Source: Chryseobacterium glaciei (GTDB taxonomy: Bacteria; Bacteroidota; Bacteroidia; Flavobacteriales; Weeksellaceae). From it: a stretch of DNA of 64,000 bases. The stretch is taken from the NCBI RefSeq assembly GCF_001648155.1, contig NZ_CP015199.1, positions 4,721,001-4,785,000 on the forward strand. The letters are read 5' to 3'. The first letter of the stretch is position 1, and each line of letters begins with the position of its first letter. The notes under the pieces are model-generated. The model did not search any database. It had not been told where the DNA came from and worked only from the letters and a program-made list of their open reading frames with translations. Shown here in pieces: positions 53,349 through 63,313 of the stretch. Both the position numbers and the translations under genes were made by a program.

Positions 53349-54533
53349 CTACCGGACGATTAGGGTTGTAATATTATTTTTTTTCTTTAAGGTAAAATGA
53401 ACGTTGCTCAATTCGAGAATACGAAGTACTGTCGACAGGTTTGAACTGCGCTTAATACCACCATTAAATACTTCTTTGGTTGGACTGCCTTGATATTCGA
53501 TTTCAATATTGTACCAGCGGCTAACCTGTCGAAGCACTTCCTGAATCGGTGCATCTCTGAAATAAATTTCGCCTTCCTTCCATGCCAGTGCAGTCTGCAA
53601 ATCAGCTTCACGGACATTTATATTTCCGTCAGCAAATAAAGATTGCTGCCCGGGTTTTAAGATGATATTATCCTTTACATTATGATTGTTCAGCGGCGAA
53701 ACTTTGACCGAACCCTCTTCAAGGGTGGTCACAGTACGTCCTTCGTCAGCATAGCTGTTGATGTTGAAGTGGGTTCCCAGAACCTCAACTTCCTGTTTTG
53801 CGGCCTCCACAATAAAAGGATGCTGCTTATCTTTGCTTACTTCAAAGTAGGCTTCGCCAGCTAACAGCTTTACTTTCCGCTTTCCCTGCTCTCTCAGGTT
53901 GGCAGAATACTGTAAAGTCGTAGCGGCGTTAAGCCACACTTTGGTGCCGTCAGACAGCACAATTTGATAGGTTTCCCCCTTAGCAGTTGAGAGTGTGTTT
54001 ACTCTGTTATCTACACCCTCATTTGATTCGGTGACGGTATAAATTAACTCTCCATTTTTATTTTTTAAAACACTTATGCCTCCTTCGTTGGCAATATTGC
54101 CATTGGAAACTTCATTAAGCAAAATCTTCTTTCCATTGGCAAGCGTAAGCGTTGCAGCACTATGCCCGGGATTTACATCTGCAATGAATTCATCCTTTGT
54201 TTTTTGGGTATGGTAGTGCAATAGCAGGTATCCACCACCCAATAAAGTAGCGATAATGATGGCTGCATACGGAATATATTGTTTTAATAGAAGTTTTTTT
54301 GTTGGTTTTAACTTCTGCCTAAGTTTGTACTCCACTGAATCTACAATCTCATTTAATTCTATATTATCATTTACCGGAGTATCTTCTGATAAAGCATTTG
54401 CAACAAGTTCATTCAGTTCACCTTCATTACCCTGTTTCCTAAAATATTCAAGCAAGGCATCATACTCTTCCCTGTTGATATTCTTGTTCAGGTATTTAGC
54501 AAAGAGGCTTTTGATATCGTGAGAATTTTCCAA
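53349..54533 (-). CDS. FecR-like anti-sigma factor
   Basis: A 394-aa protein with a cytosolic N-terminal region (LFAKYLNKNINREEYDALLE), a transmembrane helix near QYIPYAAIIIATLLGGGYLL, a FecR domain (GKKILLNEVSNGNIANEGG, YQIVLSDGTKVWLNAATTL, GEAYFEVSKDKQHPFIVEAA) and a C-terminal STN-binding-like domain. The first codon is TTG 54533; no in-frame ATG before the first helix was found. It holds the sigma factor encoded 145 bp upstream until SusC's STN domain reports ligand. Confidence 0.88.
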   Translation of the reverse strand: MENSHDIKSLFAKYLNKNINREEYDALLEYFRKQGNEGELNELVANALSEDTPVNDNIELNEIVDSVEYKLRQKLKPTKKLLLKQYIPYAAIIIATLLGGGYLLLHYHTQKTKDEFIADVNPGHSAATLTLANGKKILLNEVSNGNIANEGGISVLKNKNGELIYTVTESNEGVDNRVNTLSTAKGETYQIVLSDGTKVWLNAATTLQYSANLREQGKRKVKLLAGEAYFEVSKDKQHPFIVEAAKQEVEVLGTHFNINSYADEGRTVTTLEEGSVKVSPLNNHNVKDNIILKPGQQSLFADGNINVREADLQTALAWKEGEIYFRDAPIQEVLRQVSRWYNIEIEYQGSPTKEVFNGGIKRSSNLSTVLRILELSNVHFTLKKKNNITTLIVR

Positions 54534-54678
54534 ATCTTTTCTTTTTTTAATAGTATTACGGAGATGGGAGCCAAACCAATAGCTGTACTATTAAAAAAAA
54601 TTAATTATTGTTATCCTGTCATAGAAAACATAAACAGGAATGAAAAAAAAGAGGGAAACGAGAACAGAAGAAATAAAA

Positions 54679-55269
54679 CTATCCGATCAGATGATTGCAG
54701 AAGATAACCACGGCAAATGGAATAGCCTTATCATAGTTATCTCTTAGAAACCTGTTTGCTTTAGTAATATGATCATTGACCGCAGCTTCTGAAATCTGCA
54801 AGAGTCTACTGACCTCAGAATAACTTTTTCTTTCCAGCTTGCACAGAAGAAAGACTTTTTTACGCTGTTCGGGAAGTCGGTCAATTGAACGGAAAAGTTC
54901 GCTGTCTGCACTTACCTGAGATACTTCTTCAAAAGGATTGTATAGTTCGGAAATGCGGTACCATAATTCTTCAGCCAGTTTCTTATTCCTGGAAACTTCT
55001 CTAAAATAATCGTTAACAAGATTGGTAGCGATACGGTACAAGTAAGCTTCGATTGGTTTTTCAATATCAATTCCTTTTCTGTTATTCCATAATCTGATAA
55101 AAAGTTCCTGTAAAACATCCTCAACCAGATCCCCCGAATTGAGCAGTCTTAAAAGCCGATGGGCTATCTTTTTTTTATGATTTGAATATATTATTTCAAA
55201 AGCACTATAATCCCCGTCCCGCAACCTAAGTAACAGTTCTTTTTCGTTTATCTGGGAAGCGGGGTTCAT
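54679..55269 (-). CDS. ECF RNA polymerase sigma factor
   Basis: A 196-aa sigma-70 family ECF factor: region 2 (FEIIYSNHKKKIAHRLLRLL, VEDVLQELFIRLWNNR, EAYLYRIATNLVNDYFRE) and region 4 (LPEQRKKVFLLCKLERKSYS, EVSRLLQISEAAVNDHITKA). Gene order sigma, fecR, susC, susD, tlpA is the standard surface-signalling arrangement. Expected target: the susC promoter. Confidence 0.93.
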   Translation of the reverse strand: MNPASQINEKELLLRLRDGDYSAFEIIYSNHKKKIAHRLLRLLNSGDLVEDVLQELFIRLWNNRKGIDIEKPIEAYLYRIATNLVNDYFREVSRNKKLAEELWYRISELYNPFEEVSQVSADSELFRSIDRLPEQRKKVFLLCKLERKSYSEVSRLLQISEAAVNDHITKANRFLRDNYDKAIPFAVVIFCNHLIG

Positions 55270-55348
55270 AATTTGAATTAGTCAGTATTAAGTTAAAATT
55301 AATAAATTTTTCGTTTAATTAAAAGCTTAATTGCTATAAAGATGTAAA

Positions 55349-56089
55349 TCACCTGTTCCCGTCCTTTCCTTCTGCCTCGGTTTTTTCAGGATTATAAGAT
55401 TCTAAAAAAAGCTTTTCTGTAGGGACGATTTCATACCTGTCTACCGTACTCAATTGAGTGGTATCTCTATCAAAAAACAAGTATTTATCATTACAATAGA
55501 GCAATTTCACATGTGGATATTTTATCTTCATTTTGGACGTTAGATCGTTGATATTACTGATTTCACTGTAGTCCGGTTTAGTAATGATATTGTAGAAGGT
55601 TGCGAGCACAATTGAAACTGCTATAACGTATGTAGCCTTCTTACTAAAAGTCTGTAAAACTGTTTTATCTTTTTGAAGCAAGAGGATTACAGCTATATTG
55701 GCAATTATAAGATATGTGAGCTTTCCAAGCAGTTTATAGTCTTGACGGACAAATAATATACCCATCAATGCGATCAGCATAAGAATGAACGCTGACAGGA
55801 ATACAAGAATCCCCCAATTTGCCTTTATATTTATCCTAGCCTGTTGATATTTCATGTTAATAAAAACACCGAGCACAAATATGGGTGCTTTGACCAATAT
55901 AGATATTCCATCAATGGGGACCTGTGTTGGAGAATAATATAAAAGGAGGGTAAATGATTTTAAACAGAGTGTAGCAAATTGCTCACACCCGCCCAAAAGT
56001 GTAGGCAAGATAAGAAGCAGGGCCAGATTCTTATTGATTACTGTTGTTAGCCCTCTTGTGATGGATGGGGTCGATGTTGTTCCAGGCAT
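55349..56089 (-). CDS. Membrane protein of unknown function
   Basis: A 246-aa protein with four or five membrane helices (about 20-40, 60-80, 95-115, 125-140, 152-168) and a soluble C-terminal domain of about 75 residues (MKIKYPHVKLLYCNDKYLFF...). No motif names a family. Position beside the sigma gene may be incidental, since a gap of 79 bp and the lack of overlap leave it on its own. Confidence 0.65.
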   Translation of the reverse strand: MPGTTSTPSITRGLTTVINKNLALLLILPTLLGGCEQFATLCLKSFTLLLYYSPTQVPIDGISILVKAPIFVLGVFINMKYQQARINIKANWGILVFLSAFILMLIALMGILFVRQDYKLLGKLTYLIIANIAVILLLQKDKTVLQTFSKKATYVIAVSIVLATFYNIITKPDYSEISNINDLTSKMKIKYPHVKLLYCNDKYLFFDRDTTQLSTVDRYEIVPTEKLFLESYNPEKTEAEGKDGNR

Positions 56090-56275
56090 TCATAAAAATT
56101 TGCTCAAAATTAGCATTCTTTCAGTATTCAGCCTAATCTGCAATCCTGGCACCTTTTTAATTTGGATCTTTGGCAAATCATAGCTGTTGGCATTAGTAAC
56201 CTAACAAATTAGCAACGACTTATTCTCCAGGAAATTGGACCCTTTTTAAATTTTATATTTTGCTATATTGCATTT

Positions 56276-56524
56276 ATGGATAATCAGCAACCTACATCTG
56301 AAGAGTTAGAGGCTTATCATAAGGTAAGCAGATATCTTGAAAGGAAAATAGATAAAGGAAAAGATGAAGATCGTTTCAGCATTCTTCCTAAACCAAAATG
56401 GCTGACGATAATTATTATAGCTGTCATAGCCATTGTAGCATTTTCCTCCTATTATGGACTTACTACTCTGCTTTTTGGGGAAGAATTTTGGATCAGATCC
56501 ATAACTGGCAGTAGTGTGAAGTAG
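56276..56524 (+). CDS. Small single-helix membrane protein
   Basis: An 82-aa protein: a charged N-terminal half (EAYHKVSRYLERKIDKGKDE), one helix (WLTIIIIAVIAIVAFSSYYG) and a short tail. It is divergent from the membrane protein gene upstream, with 186 bp between them. Function unknown. Confidence 0.6.
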   Translation: MDNQQPTSEELEAYHKVSRYLERKIDKGKDEDRFSILPKPKWLTIIIIAVIAIVAFSSYYGLTTLLFGEEFWIRSITGSSVK

Positions 56525-56606
56525 CATTCAGATCAGGGTCGAACGGATAATAAAAGAATTTACGTGATTCCAACGTTAACTATTTGCCTGATGCAACAAT
56601 TCATGA

Positions 56607-59600
56607 TTATTGCATTTTGTTTCTAGGTAATCCAATCTCATGCTCCTGTGGGTACGGTAACCTGTGGGTCATACTTACATCTTCTTTGATCCGCTGGTGT
56701 GCCTCATATTGCTTATCACTGTCATAAGCGTATCTGGGATCGGGAATCATGGGCATTTTTTCCATTTTTATAATGGTAATGGTTGGAAAGTGAAAATCTA
56801 CTTCTACAGTACCCAGCAATAGATAACAGCCACCGCCCTTAAATGGGTATTTTTCGAGGCAATTGGAAAAATGTGCCGTGTCAAAATAATTGCCTTCGGC
56901 ATCAATCCACGTCCCAAAGAACATTGTTCCCCTTTTGGTCGGTACATGTTTCCGTGAGATCAGATAGGCAAGCATCTTAACCTGTTTCTTATGGAATTTT
57001 GTAAGGTTATTGCCCATTACAGATCCCCTGTATTTAGTTACCAAAAGATCGAAAGGACTGCATGATACAGGGAAATCCAATAGCTCAATTTCATCAAAAG
57101 CATCCTCAAATACTTCTCTCTTAAGCTCCGGAAACTGATATTCTTTTATCGGCTCTTCGAACAGGGTCTCCATTCTTCTTTCAGGCTTGAAATCGTTGAG
57201 CAGTATTCTGGCTTCAAGCAGGAGTTCATTTTTTTGCTTTCCTGTAAACCGGAAAGCACCGATAAATATGAGGATCTGCATTGCGGCTATTCCTATCGGA
57301 ATCCGTTTAACAAAGTCCCCCAGTGATCTGAAATCACCATTTCGATGCCGTTCTGCTGTAATCGATAAAGCTGTTTTTGCTTCCAACGCTTGTAGGTGCA
57401 TAAACCCCAGATACACATCATTTCCGTACAGCGTCGTTTCCCAATCACTTTTGTTGACACAAGGGTTTAGGATATGGGCACCGGACATTCTTGCCTCATG
57501 AACATACACTTCAGTACGGTAAAAGCCTCCCCCATTATTGATCGCTGCAACCATGAATTCAACAGGGTAGTAAACTTTCAAATAAAGACTCTGGTAACTT
57601 TCCACCGCGTAGGATGCAGAGTGTGCTTTACAGAAAGAGTATCCGGCAAAAGACTCAATCTGGCGGTACACTTCTCTGCTCAACATTTCGGGATGTCCAA
57701 GCTTTTCGCAGGATTCAAAAAAGTGGTCTTTGACTTTTTGCAGTGCTGCAAGCGACCTTCCCTTGCCACTCATGGCCCTGCGTAAGACATCGCCATCTGT
57801 AGCTGGCAGCCCTCCAAAGTGCAACGCGATCTTGATTACATCCTCCTGATACACCATAATACCATAGGTCTCACCCAGCTGCTGCTCAAAAACCGGATGA
57901 AAATATTCGAACTGATCGGGATTATTATGGCGATATATATATTCTTTCATCATTCCGCTCTGCGCAACGCCAGGTCGGATAATCGATGATGCAGCCACCA
58001 GCACTTTATAATTATCGCATTTCAGACGTCGCAGAAGTCCACGCATGGCAGGACTTTCAATATAGAAACAACCAATGGTTTTGCCCTGGCTTAAAAATTT
58101 ATTACAAAGCTGTTCGTCTTTCGAAAGGTGATTATCACGGATATCTACATCAATCCCTTTATTCTCTTTGATGAGTTTTACAGCATCATTGATCGTACCA
58201 ATGCCCCGTTGGGAGAGGATATCAAATTTTTCAAGACCGATATCTTCGGCAACGTGCATATCGAACTGCACGATCGGAAAACCTTTAGGCGGCATTTCCA
58301 GTGCCGAATAATTGGTAATCGGTTCTTCAGAAATCAGGATGCCGCAGGCGTGCATACTCCTTTGGTTTGGAAACTTTTCCAACATTTTCCCATACTTATG
58401 AACCTGTTGTACAACGGAATTCTGATCATGGTTCCCAATCGGCTGCGTAGCCAGTGCGTCCAGTTCCTCTTTTGTCAGACCGAATACCTTTCCTACTTCC
58501 CTGAAAATAGATCTGTATTTGAACTCAACATTGGTACCACAAAAAGCAACATGATCCTTACCGTATTTTTTAAAAATATATTCCAGAATCATATCACGCT
58601 CCTGCCAGCTCCAATCAATATCAAAATCGGGCGGTGTTTTCCTGTTCAGGTTCAGGAACCGTTCAAAATAAAGGTCAAGTTCTATAGGACAGATATTGGT
58701 AATACCAAGGCAATAACTAATGATACTGTTAGCACCACTCCCCCTTCCAATGTGCATGAAGCCCTTTGAATTGCTATATTGAATGATATCCCAGGTGATG
58801 AGAAAATACCCGCAAAAATTAAGTTCATCAATGACCCTTAGTTCTTTTTCAACTCTTTTTTTGGCGACCTCGTCATTTAGTCCATATCTTTCTGTTAAAC
58901 CCTCATAAGCCAATTGTTTAATGAGTTTCAGATCTTCTTCTTTACTACCTGTATAGTATTTTTTATTTCTTGGAGTGGAAAACTCAAATTCAAAACTACA
59001 TTGCTCAAGTACATTTTGAGTATTCAGAATAATCTGTGGATATTGTTGATATTGGTTCAGTAATTCATGTAGCGGTTTTAAAATTTCATCATTTTTGCAG
59101 TAGTCATGGGGCTTAAGTTTCGAGCCTAACGTATTAAGTTCAATGGCTCTCAATACGCGATGAAGATTATACTCCCTTTTTGTTTTGAAAGTCACGGGCT
59201 GCAAAATAACCATTCTGGGGATGAGCATTTTCCATTCTTCACGGAATAACAGGTTCAGCTGATCGGGTTTCATTCCGATATATTCATTGTCAGAGAAGGT
59301 TTCAGGTATATTTTCAATTGGATAAATGGTGATTACTTTTTTAAAAACAGGATTCGTTTTGGGCAGTGGAATATTTTCACAATTAAATTCAGTCAGCAAT
59401 TTGTTGATCTCCCCTATCCCGCCTGCATCTTTGGCCAATGCAATATATAGCAGTTCATTATCTTGTCTGATTTCCATGCCAACAACAGGTTTTATAGATG
59501 CTTCTTTACATAATTTTAGAAATTCATAAATAGCAGTTACGGTATTGATATCGGTCAGGCATAAAGTACTAATACCCAATTCTGAGGCAGATTGTACCAG

Positions 59601-59660
59601 CTCTTCTACAGAAAGTGTTCCGTAGCGAAGACTGTGGTAGCTATGGCAGTTGAGGTACAT
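56607..59660 (-). CDS. dnaE2: Error-prone DNA polymerase III alpha subunit (DnaE2-like)
   Basis: A 1017-aa C-family polymerase: an N-terminal PHP domain (LNCHSYHSLRYGTLSVEELV, LCLTDINTV), the palm with catalytic acids (GRGSGANSIISYCLGITNI, TPPDFDIDWSWQERD), the finger/thumb (GLPATDGDVLRRAMSGKGRS, HSASYAVESYQSLY) and a short C-terminal OB-like part. The length and coupling to a Y-family polymerase under an S24-type repressor suit the translesion enzyme DnaE2 rather than the replicative DnaE. It starts 8 bp after the Y-family gene. Note that the PHP histidines look incomplete compared with replicative enzymes, a usual DnaE2 trait. Confidence 0.85.
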   Translation of the reverse strand: MYLNCHSYHSLRYGTLSVEELVQSASELGISTLCLTDINTVTAIYEFLKLCKEASIKPVVGMEIRQDNELLYIALAKDAGGIGEINKLLTEFNCENIPLPKTNPVFKKVITIYPIENIPETFSDNEYIGMKPDQLNLLFREEWKMLIPRMVILQPVTFKTKREYNLHRVLRAIELNTLGSKLKPHDYCKNDEILKPLHELLNQYQQYPQIILNTQNVLEQCSFEFEFSTPRNKKYYTGSKEEDLKLIKQLAYEGLTERYGLNDEVAKKRVEKELRVIDELNFCGYFLITWDIIQYSNSKGFMHIGRGSGANSIISYCLGITNICPIELDLYFERFLNLNRKTPPDFDIDWSWQERDMILEYIFKKYGKDHVAFCGTNVEFKYRSIFREVGKVFGLTKEELDALATQPIGNHDQNSVVQQVHKYGKMLEKFPNQRSMHACGILISEEPITNYSALEMPPKGFPIVQFDMHVAEDIGLEKFDILSQRGIGTINDAVKLIKENKGIDVDIRDNHLSKDEQLCNKFLSQGKTIGCFYIESPAMRGLLRRLKCDNYKVLVAASSIIRPGVAQSGMMKEYIYRHNNPDQFEYFHPVFEQQLGETYGIMVYQEDVIKIALHFGGLPATDGDVLRRAMSGKGRSLAALQKVKDHFFESCEKLGHPEMLSREVYRQIESFAGYSFCKAHSASYAVESYQSLYLKVYYPVEFMVAAINNGGGFYRTEVYVHEARMSGAHILNPCVNKSDWETTLYGNDVYLGFMHLQALEAKTALSITAERHRNGDFRSLGDFVKRIPIGIAAMQILIFIGAFRFTGKQKNELLLEARILLNDFKPERRMETLFEEPIKEYQFPELKREVFEDAFDEIELLDFPVSCSPFDLLVTKYRGSVMGNNLTKFHKKQVKMLAYLISRKHVPTKRGTMFFGTWIDAEGNYFDTAHFSNCLEKYPFKGGGCYLLLGTVEVDFHFPTITIIKMEKMPMIPDPRYAYDSDKQYEAHQRIKEDVSMTHRLPYPQEHEIGLPRNKMQ

Positions 59661-59668
59661 TTCTGCTG

Positions 59669-60826
59669 TTATCTGGGAGTGTTGTGAAAATTAAATCCGG
59701 AAGCACGTCCAACGGCATTTTTCCCAAACCTTGTTTTGATGTAATCCATCGATTGATAGAGGTTCATTATTTCCTGGGTATCTTCAAAAATATTCATCTG
59801 ATATTCCCCGTGCACCAATCCTGTAAGCTTTAATCCTACTAAACGGATTCGCATCCGACGGCTGTAAATTTTGTTGAATAGTTCCAATGCATACCTGGTA
59901 ATGGTATGATCTGCCGAGGTATAGCTTACACGGCATTGTTTAGTCTCGGTATCAAAATTCGAATAACGGATTTTAATCACAATGGTTGAAGTCAGCCACT
60001 TTTCTTGCCTGAGTTGATGTGCCAACTGTTCCGACATTCCGGTAATCAGGGATCTGATTCCTACAATGTCAATTGAGTCTTTTTCAAAGGTATGCTCAGA
60101 AGAAATGGATTTCCTTTCCGAATACGGTAGTACAGGCGTGTCATCAATCCCATTGGCTTTCTTCCAGATCTCTAGTCCGTTCTTTCCCAGTATTTTTTGC
60201 AGAACATCTGTCGGCATTTCTGAAAGTGTGTGAATAGTCCTGATGCCTATTCGGGACAGCAATTTATAGGTTTCCGCACCTACCATTGGGATTTTCCTAA
60301 CAGACAGTGGGTTTAAAAATGGCCTGATCATCGTATCTATTATCTCCATATGACCATCGGGTTTAGCCTCCCCGGTACCGATTTTTGAAACGGTTTTATT
60401 GTTGGAAAGCGCAAAACTGATCGGAAGCCCTGTATTTTTCACCACATTCGCTGCCAGCTCCTGTGTCCATTGATAACATCCAAAAAACTTATCCATGCCC
60501 GATAGATCAAGATAAAATTCGTCTATGCTCGCCTTTTCCATTGCCGGCACTTTCTCTTCGATAATTTCGGTTACTTCGTGGGACATTCTGGAATACAAAT
60601 CCATATCACCCCTAATAACTTTAGCTTCAGGACAGAGTTTCAAGGCCATTTTTATAGGCATGGCAGAGCGAACTCCAAAATATCGGCTTTCATAAGAACA
60701 GGATGCAACAACACCGCGGTCACCACCACCAATAATGATAGGCATGCCGTTTAGTTTCGAATTATTTTTCCGTTCACACGAAACAAAAAAGGTGTCTAAA
60801 TCCATATGTACAATCGCTCTTTCCAT
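59669..60826 (-). CDS. dinB: Y-family DNA polymerase (DinB/Pol IV-like)
   Basis: A 385-aa Y-family polymerase with IVHMDLDTFFVSCERK (first catalytic Asp), ASCSYESRYFGVRSAMPIKM, the catalytic ASIDEFYLDLSG, helix-hairpin-helix region ILGKNGLEIWKKANG and a little-finger domain (TSTIVIKIRYSNFDTETKQC). It is divergent from the HTH-S24 gene; two operators lie between the genes. In the operon with dnaE2 it makes a damage-tolerance unit. Confidence 0.92.
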   Translation of the reverse strand: MERAIVHMDLDTFFVSCERKNNSKLNGMPIIIGGGDRGVVASCSYESRYFGVRSAMPIKMALKLCPEAKVIRGDMDLYSRMSHEVTEIIEEKVPAMEKASIDEFYLDLSGMDKFFGCYQWTQELAANVVKNTGLPISFALSNNKTVSKIGTGEAKPDGHMEIIDTMIRPFLNPLSVRKIPMVGAETYKLLSRIGIRTIHTLSEMPTDVLQKILGKNGLEIWKKANGIDDTPVLPYSERKSISSEHTFEKDSIDIVGIRSLITGMSEQLAHQLRQEKWLTSTIVIKIRYSNFDTETKQCRVSYTSADHTITRYALELFNKIYSRRMRIRLVGLKLTGLVHGEYQMNIFEDTQEIMNLYQSMDYIKTRFGKNAVGRASGFNFHNTPR

Positions 60827-60851
60827 CTCACTTCATTTTTACTCAACAAAA

Positions 60852-60904
60852 TTGCTAATATATTTAGCAAAATGATTTAACTTTGTTGCTCATATTTATA
60901 GCAA
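60852..60904. promoter_or_regulatory. Two TTGCT-N9-AGCAA operators around a -7 element
   Basis: Copy 1: TTGCTAATATATTTAGCAA (60852-60870). Copy 2: TTGCTCATATTTATAGCAA (60886-60904), which reaches the first base of the repressor start codon. Between them TAACTTTG (60878-60885) is a perfect TAnnTTTG -7 element. TTG at 60853-60855 could be the -33. The layout lets the HTH-S24 protein control its own gene and the divergent polymerase operon. Confidence 0.72.
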
Positions 60905-61668
60905 TGTCAATTTTATCAGAAAACTTAAGGCATCTCAGGGCACAGACTAAACTTTCTCAACAGAAAGTTGCTGATGCGCTTTTGATTTCACGGGGTGCTT
61001 ATGAGAAATATGAAAGTGACCATGCACAGCCTCCAAATGATACACTGGTCAGAATATCCAGATATTTTAAGGTGAGTATAGATTTGTTATTGACGGTTGA
61101 TTTAAGAAAATATCCCTTAGAAAGTTTGATGAAGCTTTCCGATAACCGAATCTTGCTTCCCATTACCGTGGACAATACGGGCGAGAATAAAATACAAATA
61201 GTTCCCTATAAAGCACAGATGGGCTATGTTAACGGGTTCAGCGATCCAGAATATATAGGTGGGCTTCAACACATTTCACTACCATTCCTTAGAAATGCTA
61301 TATATCGGGGATTTCCGGCAGAAGGTGATTCGATGCCCCCCTTTAAGGACGGCACCTATATCATTGGCAGGTATGTTGAAAAAATTACAGAAATGAAAGC
61401 AGGTAAAAACTACCTGATTGTAACCCGTGGCGGTTTTGTTTATAAAAAACTGACAAGCATTGGAGAAAATTCTATCTGGGTCAAATCAGACAATACCTAT
61501 TTTGAGCCTTATGAAATTTCTTCCTATGATCTTCTTCAAGTCTGGGAATACCAGTACAGCCTGCTTAAGGATTATGATATTTTGGATTTTGCCGACAATA
61601 GTGTAAAAGAGATGTTCCTTTCCTTAAAAGAAGATATTAAAAGGATTGAAAAACATATAATACAGTAA
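60904..61668 (+). CDS. HTH-S24 (LexA/CI-like) repressor
   Basis: A 254-aa protein with an XRE-type HTH (NLRHLRAQTKLSQQKVADAL, ISRGAYEKYESDHAQPP) and a C-terminal S24-peptidase-like domain (GFPAEGDSMPPFKDGTYIIG, then NYLIVTRGGFVYKKL). The Ser in GDSM and the Lys in VYKKL suit a self-cleaving repressor, so damage would relieve repression. It differs from a canonical LexA in using an XRE rather than a winged-helix DNA-binding domain. It is divergent from dinB-dnaE2. The start ATG 60904 is preferred to ATG 60883. Confidence 0.88.
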   Translation: MSILSENLRHLRAQTKLSQQKVADALLISRGAYEKYESDHAQPPNDTLVRISRYFKVSIDLLLTVDLRKYPLESLMKLSDNRILLPITVDNTGENKIQIVPYKAQMGYVNGFSDPEYIGGLQHISLPFLRNAIYRGFPAEGDSMPPFKDGTYIIGRYVEKITEMKAGKNYLIVTRGGFVYKKLTSIGENSIWVKSDNTYFEPYEISSYDLLQVWEYQYSLLKDYDILDFADNSVKEMFLSLKEDIKRIEKHIIQ

Positions 61669-61714
61669 AATACCCTTTCACGGCAGAGTACTGATTCCGT
61701 ATTGAAAAATAATA

Positions 61715-61722
61715 TAAATTTG
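61715..61722 (+). promoter_or_regulatory. Candidate -7 element for the sigma gene
   Basis: TAAATTTG, a perfect TAnnTTTG match, 20 bp before the GTG start at 61742. No well-spaced -33 was seen. Confidence 0.4.
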
Positions 61723-61741
61723 TAACACTAAAAACCATCAT

Positions 61742-62269
61742 GTGAAACTGTCGGGTCGACATATCAACACGGAACTAGGTTCTTATGAAAACCTTGTTCG
61801 CCAATACAACCATCAGGTATTTTCCTTTATTTCTAAAAAAATACAGAATGAAGAAGATGCACTCGATGTGCTACAAAATGTCTTTATGCATCTTTGGATA
61901 TACAAGAAAAGCCTGGACAGTACCAATAGCGCAAACATCATCTTTACCACATGCAGGGATAAGATCGCCGAATTCTACAGAGCTTCCAAAAAACAGCCTC
62001 TTGCTGAAAATATCTTTTCTGATTTTGCAGATACATCATTTGATGACCTAAAGTCAGTTGAAAAAAAAGACCGTTTGCTTACCGAACTTGAAAAAAGTAT
62101 TGTGCTTATAATCCCTCCTTTACGCAGGAAAATATTTAAAATGCATAAGCTCGAAGGCATTACGCAGGAAAAGATTGCCCTTGAATTAGATATTCCAAAA
62201 AGCACGGTCAAATATCACATATTAGAGGCCATGACTTTTCTAAAAAACCACCATAAAACTGTTAATTAA
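61742..62269 (+). CDS. ECF RNA polymerase sigma factor
   Basis: A 175-aa ECF sigma factor starting at GTG 61742 (read as MKLSGRHINTEL). Region 2 (YNHQVFSFISKKIQNEEDAL, VLQNVFMHLWIYKKS) and region 4 (PPLRRKIFKMHKLEGITQEK, IALELDIPKSTVKYHILEAM) are clear. It begins a sigma-fecR-susC set on the plus strand, separate from locus 2. Region 2.3-2.4 is weak, as often in this group. Confidence 0.88.
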   Translation: MKLSGRHINTELGSYENLVRQYNHQVFSFISKKIQNEEDALDVLQNVFMHLWIYKKSLDSTNSANIIFTTCRDKIAEFYRASKKQPLAENIFSDFADTSFDDLKSVEKKDRLLTELEKSIVLIIPPLRRKIFKMHKLEGITQEKIALELDIPKSTVKYHILEAMTFLKNHHKTVN

Positions 62270-62360
62270 AGTTAAACATTATTAAAAACAGTTAAATTTT
62301 ACTAAAAATCACTATCCTTTTTCCCATTTCTTCAGAGTATATAATATAGCCACTGATATT

Positions 62361-63251
62361 ATGGAAGAAAAAGACAAACAATTGCCGCGTTTTGATCTTA
62401 AAAAAGATAAAGAGATTTGGGAGGACATACTCAATAATCCTGTTAAATCGCTTACACCTGAAAAAGAAAACGTTTTTTTAGAAAACCTGTATCGTCAGAT
62501 AGATACGTACGAACGAAAAAAGAAACAGAGGAGAGTAAGGATATACAGTACTGTTGCTGCAACAATTATATTGACTATAGTCGGTTTAATTGGTTATAAC
62601 AACTTTTTTAAACCGGACGTTTACCTCGCCAGATCACAAAGTTCTGAAATTAAACTTGCCGATGGCTCTGTTGTCATCCTTTCACAAGGAGCTAAATTGA
62701 CCGTTGAAAAATCATTTCCAGCAGATACCAGAGATGTTTTTCTTGAAGGAGATGCAGTTTTCAATGTTACCAAATCTAAAAAACATCCCTTCATCGTGCA
62801 TGGTCAGGGGTATGAGACAAGGGTGCTTGGAACTGTTTTTAAAGTTTCGCAAAATGGCACTACTTTCAATGTTGACCTGTTTGAAGGAAAAGTACTGGTG
62901 TATAGAAAAGGGCATTCTAAAGAATCAATTGTATTGAAACCTCAACAGACTTTTAGCAATTTGGGAATTCCCGAAGTTGCTTCTGTTACCCAAACAATGG
63001 ACAAGAAGTCTGCTCCAATAAAAGATAAATCCGCAGCCTTTACATTCGATAAATGCCCGATCAGTGATGCGGTAAAGGTTATAGAAAAAACCTATGGGAT
63101 AACAATACACTATCCCGATGAGCTGGAAAATGCTAAAATTACTTTAAGCCTTCCTAATGCTACAGCTGAAGCACTTATACAATCGCTTGCAACACAGTTT
63201 AATCTAAATATAAAACAAAACAATGATTCAATTTTTGAACTGGAAAAATAG
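62361..63251 (+). CDS. FecR-like anti-sigma factor
   Basis: A 296-aa protein with an N-terminal anti-sigma part, a transmembrane helix near IYSTVAATIILTIVGLIGYN, a FecR domain (IKLADGSVVILSQGAKLTVE, GDAVFNVTKSKKHPFIVHGQ) and a C-terminal domain. It should restrain the sigma factor 91 bp upstream and be released by the STN-bearing SusC downstream. Confidence 0.88.
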   Translation: MEEKDKQLPRFDLKKDKEIWEDILNNPVKSLTPEKENVFLENLYRQIDTYERKKKQRRVRIYSTVAATIILTIVGLIGYNNFFKPDVYLARSQSSEIKLADGSVVILSQGAKLTVEKSFPADTRDVFLEGDAVFNVTKSKKHPFIVHGQGYETRVLGTVFKVSQNGTTFNVDLFEGKVLVYRKGHSKESIVLKPQQTFSNLGIPEVASVTQTMDKKSAPIKDKSAAFTFDKCPISDAVKVIEKTYGITIHYPDELENAKITLSLPNATAEALIQSLATQFNLNIKQNNDSIFELEK

Positions 63252-63313
63252 GCTATGGTGTCTGATGACACCAGCCCTAATTCCTGATAGATAGTTATAG
63301 TGATGTACAAAAC

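Noticed and set aside
57474..58769. Plus-strand frames opposite the DnaE2-like gene
   Set aside because: Shadow frames of a clear polymerase gene on the minus strand.
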